A stretch of DNA of 64,000 bases, taken from the NCBI RefSeq assembly GCF_001751365.1, contig NZ_LJGT01000038.1, positions 535,540-599,539 of the forward strand, written 5' to 3'. A program made the translations under genes and the position numbers. Position 1 is the stretch's first letter; each line of letters starts with the position of its first letter. Positions 61,596 to 64,000 of the stretch are shown in pieces. Source of the DNA: Streptomyces abyssalis. Lineage in GTDB: Bacteria > Actinomycetota > Actinomycetes > Streptomycetales > Streptomycetaceae. The notes under the pieces were generated by a model. That model searched no databases and was not told the DNA's origin. It worked only from the letters and a program-made list of their open reading frames with translations.

Positions 61596-62354
61596 CTACT
61601 TCTTGCCCTGGTTCTTCACGGCCTCGATCGCGGCCTTCGCCGCCTCCGGGTCGAGGTACGTGCCGCCCCGCGTCACCGGGTGGAAGTCCGCGTCCAGCTC
61701 GTAGCTGAGGGGGATGCCGGTGGGGATGTTCAGGCCCGCGATCTCGTCGTCGGAGACGCCGTCGAGGTGCTTCACGAGGGCGCGCAGGGAGTTGCCGTGC
61801 GCGGCGACCAGGACGGTGCGCCCGGCCAGGAGGTCGGGGATGATGCCGTCGAACCAGTACGGCAGCATGCGCGCCACGACGTCCTTGAGGCACTCGGTGC
61901 GCGGGCGCAGCTCGCTCGGGACGGCCGCGTAGCGCGGGTCGTCGCTCTGCGAGAACTCGGAGCCGTCGGGCAGTTCGGGCGGCGGGGTGTCGTACGAACG
62001 GCGCCAGAGCATGAACTGCTCCTCGCCGAACTCGTCACGGATCTGCGCCTTGTCCTTGCCCTGCAGGGCTCCGTAGTGCCGTTCGTTGAGCCGCCAGGAG
62101 CGGCGGACCGGGATCCACAGCCGGTCGGCGGACTCCAGTGCGAGCTGTGCGGTGCGGATCGCCCGCTTCTGCACCGAGGTGTGCAGCACGTCGGGCAGCA
62201 GCCCGGCGTCCTTGATCAACTCGCCGCCGCGGACCGCCTCCTTCTCGCCCTTCTCGGTGAGGTTCACGTCCACCCAGCCGGTGAACAGGTTCTTCGCGTT
62301 CCAATCGCTCTCTCCGTGCCGGAGGAGGATCAGCTTGTACGGTGCGTCGGCCAT
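61596..62354 (-). CDS. gpmA: 2,3-bisphosphoglycerate-dependent phosphoglycerate mutase
   Basis: Interconverts 3- and 2-phosphoglycerate in glycolysis. The 252-residue enzyme has the phosphohistidine motif [10 protein letters not shown] (H13), the lid segment [15 protein letters not shown], and [20 protein letters not shown]. The second catalytic histidine is in [19 protein letters not shown]. The C-terminal [11 protein letters not shown] tail is typical. ATG 62354 starts the conserved sequence. It converges with the Cys-cluster gene and is divergent from the MHS transporter gene with about 110 bp between starts. Confidence 0.95.
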   Translation of the reverse strand: MADAPYKLILLRHGESDWNAKNLFTGWVDVNLTEKGEKEAVRGGELIKDAGLLPDVLHTSVQKRAIRTAQLALESADRLWIPVRRSWRLNERHYGALQGKDKAQIRDEFGEEQFMLWRRSYDTPPPELPDGSEFSQSDDPRYAAVPSELRPRTECLKDVVARMLPYWFDGIIPDLLAGRTVLVAAHGNSLRALVKHLDGVSDDEIAGLNIPTGIPLSYELDADFHPVTRGGTYLDPEAAKAAIEAVKNQGKK

Positions 62355-62467
62355 GCGGAGCACCCTACTGGGTGTGTCCGCCGGTGTGTTCGGAGGCGAT
62401 ATCCGGCCGACGCGGTGTGGCTCCCGCGCACATGTGTCGGCGGCCGGTTCGTCCCTACGGTCACGCC

Positions 62468-63985
62468 ATGACCCCCGAGAATCCCGCAGCTGACAAGAGC
62501 CCGACGCCCTCGTCCGCGTCCTCGTCGCCGGCCTCGCCGGCACCGTCGTCCTCGTCGCCCCCGCCGTCCTCGTCGCTGAAGCGCGTCGTCGCCGCGAGCC
62601 TCGTCGGTACGACCATCGAGTGGTACGACTTCTTCCTCTACGGCTCGGCCGCAGCAATCGTCTTCGACAAGGTCTTCTTCCCGAGCTCCGACCCGCTGGT
62701 CGGCACCCTGCTGGCGTTCCTCACCCTCGCGGTCGGCTTCGCCGCACGCCCCATCGGGGCGCTGGTCTTCGGGCACTACGGCGACCGGATAGGCCGCAAG
62801 AAGCTGCTGGTGCTCAGCCTCCTGATGATGGGCGGTGCGACCTTCGCGATCGGGCTGCTGCCCAGCCATGCCGCGATCGGCACGCTCGCGCCCGTACTGC
62901 TGACGGTGCTGCGCCTGGTGCAGGGCTTCGCACTCGGCGGCGAATGGGGCGGCGCGGTGCTGCTGGTCTCCGAGCACGGGGACGCGAAGCGCCGCGGCTA
63001 CTGGGCCTCGTGGCCGCAGACGGGCGCGCCCGCCGGGCAGTTGCTGGGCGTGGCCGTGCTGGCGGTGATGACGGCGCTGCTGTCGGAGGCGGCGTTCGTG
63101 AGCTGGGGCTGGCGCGTGCCGTTCCTGCTGTCGGGCGTGCTGGTCGGAGTGGGGCTCTGGATCCGGCTGGCCGTCGACGAGTCGCCGGTCTTCAAGGAGG
63201 CCCGCGAACGCGCCGAGGCCCGCAAAGCGGAGGCCGCGATGACGGGCGGGGACAAGCAGGTGGAGAAGATGCCGCTGGTCGCGGTGCTGCGCTTCCACTG
63301 GAAGGACGTGCTCATCGCCATGGGTGCGCGGATGGCGGAGAACATCACCTTCTACGTCATCACCGCCTTCATCCTCGTCTACGCCACCAAGGAGCTGGGA
63401 CTGTCCCAGCAGACCGCGCTCAACGCCGTGCTGATCTCCTCGGCGGTGCACTTCGCCGTGATCCCCATGTGGGGTGCGCTCTCCGACCGGGTGGGGCGGC
63501 GTCCCGTCTATCTGCTGGGAGCCGTCGGCACCGGCCTGTGGGTCTTCCCGTTCTTCCAGCTGCTGGACACCAAGAGCTTCGGTGCGATCGTGCTCGCGGT
63601 GATGGTCGGTCTGGTGCTGCACGGTGCGATGTACGGCCCGCAGGCGGCCTTCTTCTCGGAGCTGTTCGCCACGAGGCTGCGCTACTCCGGTGCATCCATC
63701 GGCGCGCAGTTCTCGTCCGTGGCGGCCGGTGCGCCGGCGCCGCTGATCGCCACCGCGCTGCTCGCGGACTACGGCAACTCGACACCGATCGCTCTGTACG
63801 TGATCGCGGCGGTGCTGCTCACGGTGATCGCCATCGTCTGCGCGAAGGAGACCAGCCGGCAGGACCTGACGAAGATCGGCCAGGACGACGCCGTCGAACA
63901 CACCCCGGCGGCGGGCGCGGCGGCCGGCACCGCGCCCGGGGCGGGCTCAGCCTCCGACCGCTCCCGCGAGCCGGTTCAGCCGTAG
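62468..63985 (+). CDS. MHS-family major facilitator transporter
   Basis: A 505-residue proton symporter of the metabolite:H+ family (organic acids, betaines or shikimate-like substrates). After a 35-residue Ser/Pro-rich N-terminus the family hallmark [23 protein letters not shown] begins helix 1. The inter-helix 2-3 motif is [14 protein letters not shown] and helix 4/5 contains [22 protein letters not shown]. The central loop and the second MFS motif [16 protein letters not shown] are intact, and twelve spans are expected. ATG 62468 has no ribosome site but TACGGT lies 7 nt upstream. The substrate is unknown. Confidence 0.9.
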   Translation: MTPENPAADKSPTPSSASSSPASPAPSSSSPPPSSSLKRVVAASLVGTTIEWYDFFLYGSAAAIVFDKVFFPSSDPLVGTLLAFLTLAVGFAARPIGALVFGHYGDRIGRKKLLVLSLLMMGGATFAIGLLPSHAAIGTLAPVLLTVLRLVQGFALGGEWGGAVLLVSEHGDAKRRGYWASWPQTGAPAGQLLGVAVLAVMTALLSEAAFVSWGWRVPFLLSGVLVGVGLWIRLAVDESPVFKEARERAEARKAEAAMTGGDKQVEKMPLVAVLRFHWKDVLIAMGARMAENITFYVITAFILVYATKELGLSQQTALNAVLISSAVHFAVIPMWGALSDRVGRRPVYLLGAVGTGLWVFPFFQLLDTKSFGAIVLAVMVGLVLHGAMYGPQAAFFSELFATRLRYSGASIGAQFSSVAAGAPAPLIATALLADYGNSTPIALYVIAAVLLTVIAIVCAKETSRQDLTKIGQDDAVEHTPAAGAAAGTAPGAGSASDRSREPVQP

Positions 63986-64000
63986 CGCGAGCTGCGTCTC

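Overview
The window is GC-rich actinobacterial DNA, almost certainly the chromosome of a Streptomyces species. Codon third positions are strongly G/C, GTG starts are common, and the gene set is typical (trehalose synthesis, a DasR-type amino-sugar operon, a CdgB-like diguanylate cyclase, MsiK, CarD, PhoRP/PhoU). From memory, and not searched, the order of the housekeeping genes resembles the S. coelicolor SCO42xx region. Gene names below rest on motifs and context, not on database hits.

Layout. 1-555: non-coding, with an imperfect three-copy direct repeat. 0.5-9.3 kb: otsA and otsB (trehalose), a peptidase E-like gene, a DUF3263 gene and a sugar-binding lipoprotein, divergent from nagK-nagA-hexose kinase, with two candidate DasR operators between them. 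9.4-19.4 kb: CBM35 membrane protein, CdgB-like cyclase with a BldD-type palindrome, flavin reductase, ArfB, TerD, pentapeptide-repeat and cupin proteins, GH25 lysozyme, family-5 uracil-DNA glycosylase, DUF488. 19.6-28.4 kb: an OlsB/PlsC-like lipid acyltransferase pair, a P450 with an odd I-helix, a GntR-ABC drug or peptide exporter operon, a phosphotransferase, a MetE-like methyltransferase and a HIT protein. 28.6-35.5 kb: a xylobiose-type (bxl-like) sugar uptake locus, with binding protein and two permeases divergent from a GH3 glycosidase, plus a LacI repressor whose likely palindromic operator occurs three times.

35.6-45.6 kb is the accessory part. After housekeeping-like genes comes a frameshifted integrase remnant. 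It is followed by a three-gene module (small charged protein, frameshifted WXG100-like protein, multi-pass membrane protein) and then by a small integrative element of about 4 kb. The element is bounded by a 44-bp duplication of the 3' part of tRNA-Thr(TGT). It carries a tyrosine integrase, a GIY-YIG nuclease-like gene, two small unknown genes and an internally duplicated small protein.

45.8-64 kb is conserved core again: msiK, a nucleotidyltransferase, DoxX protein, rlmB, cysS, a PPOX-class oxidoreductase, ispF-ispD-carD, a lipoprotein, phoP-phoR divergent from phoU with PHO-box-like repeats between them, a 49-residue cysteine-cluster peptide, gpmA and an MHS-family transporter. The genes connect functionally. 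Neither sugar-binding-protein locus has its own ATPase, and MsiK is the expected energiser. The DasR, LacI, BldD and PhoP sites put carbon, development and phosphate control in one neighbourhood.
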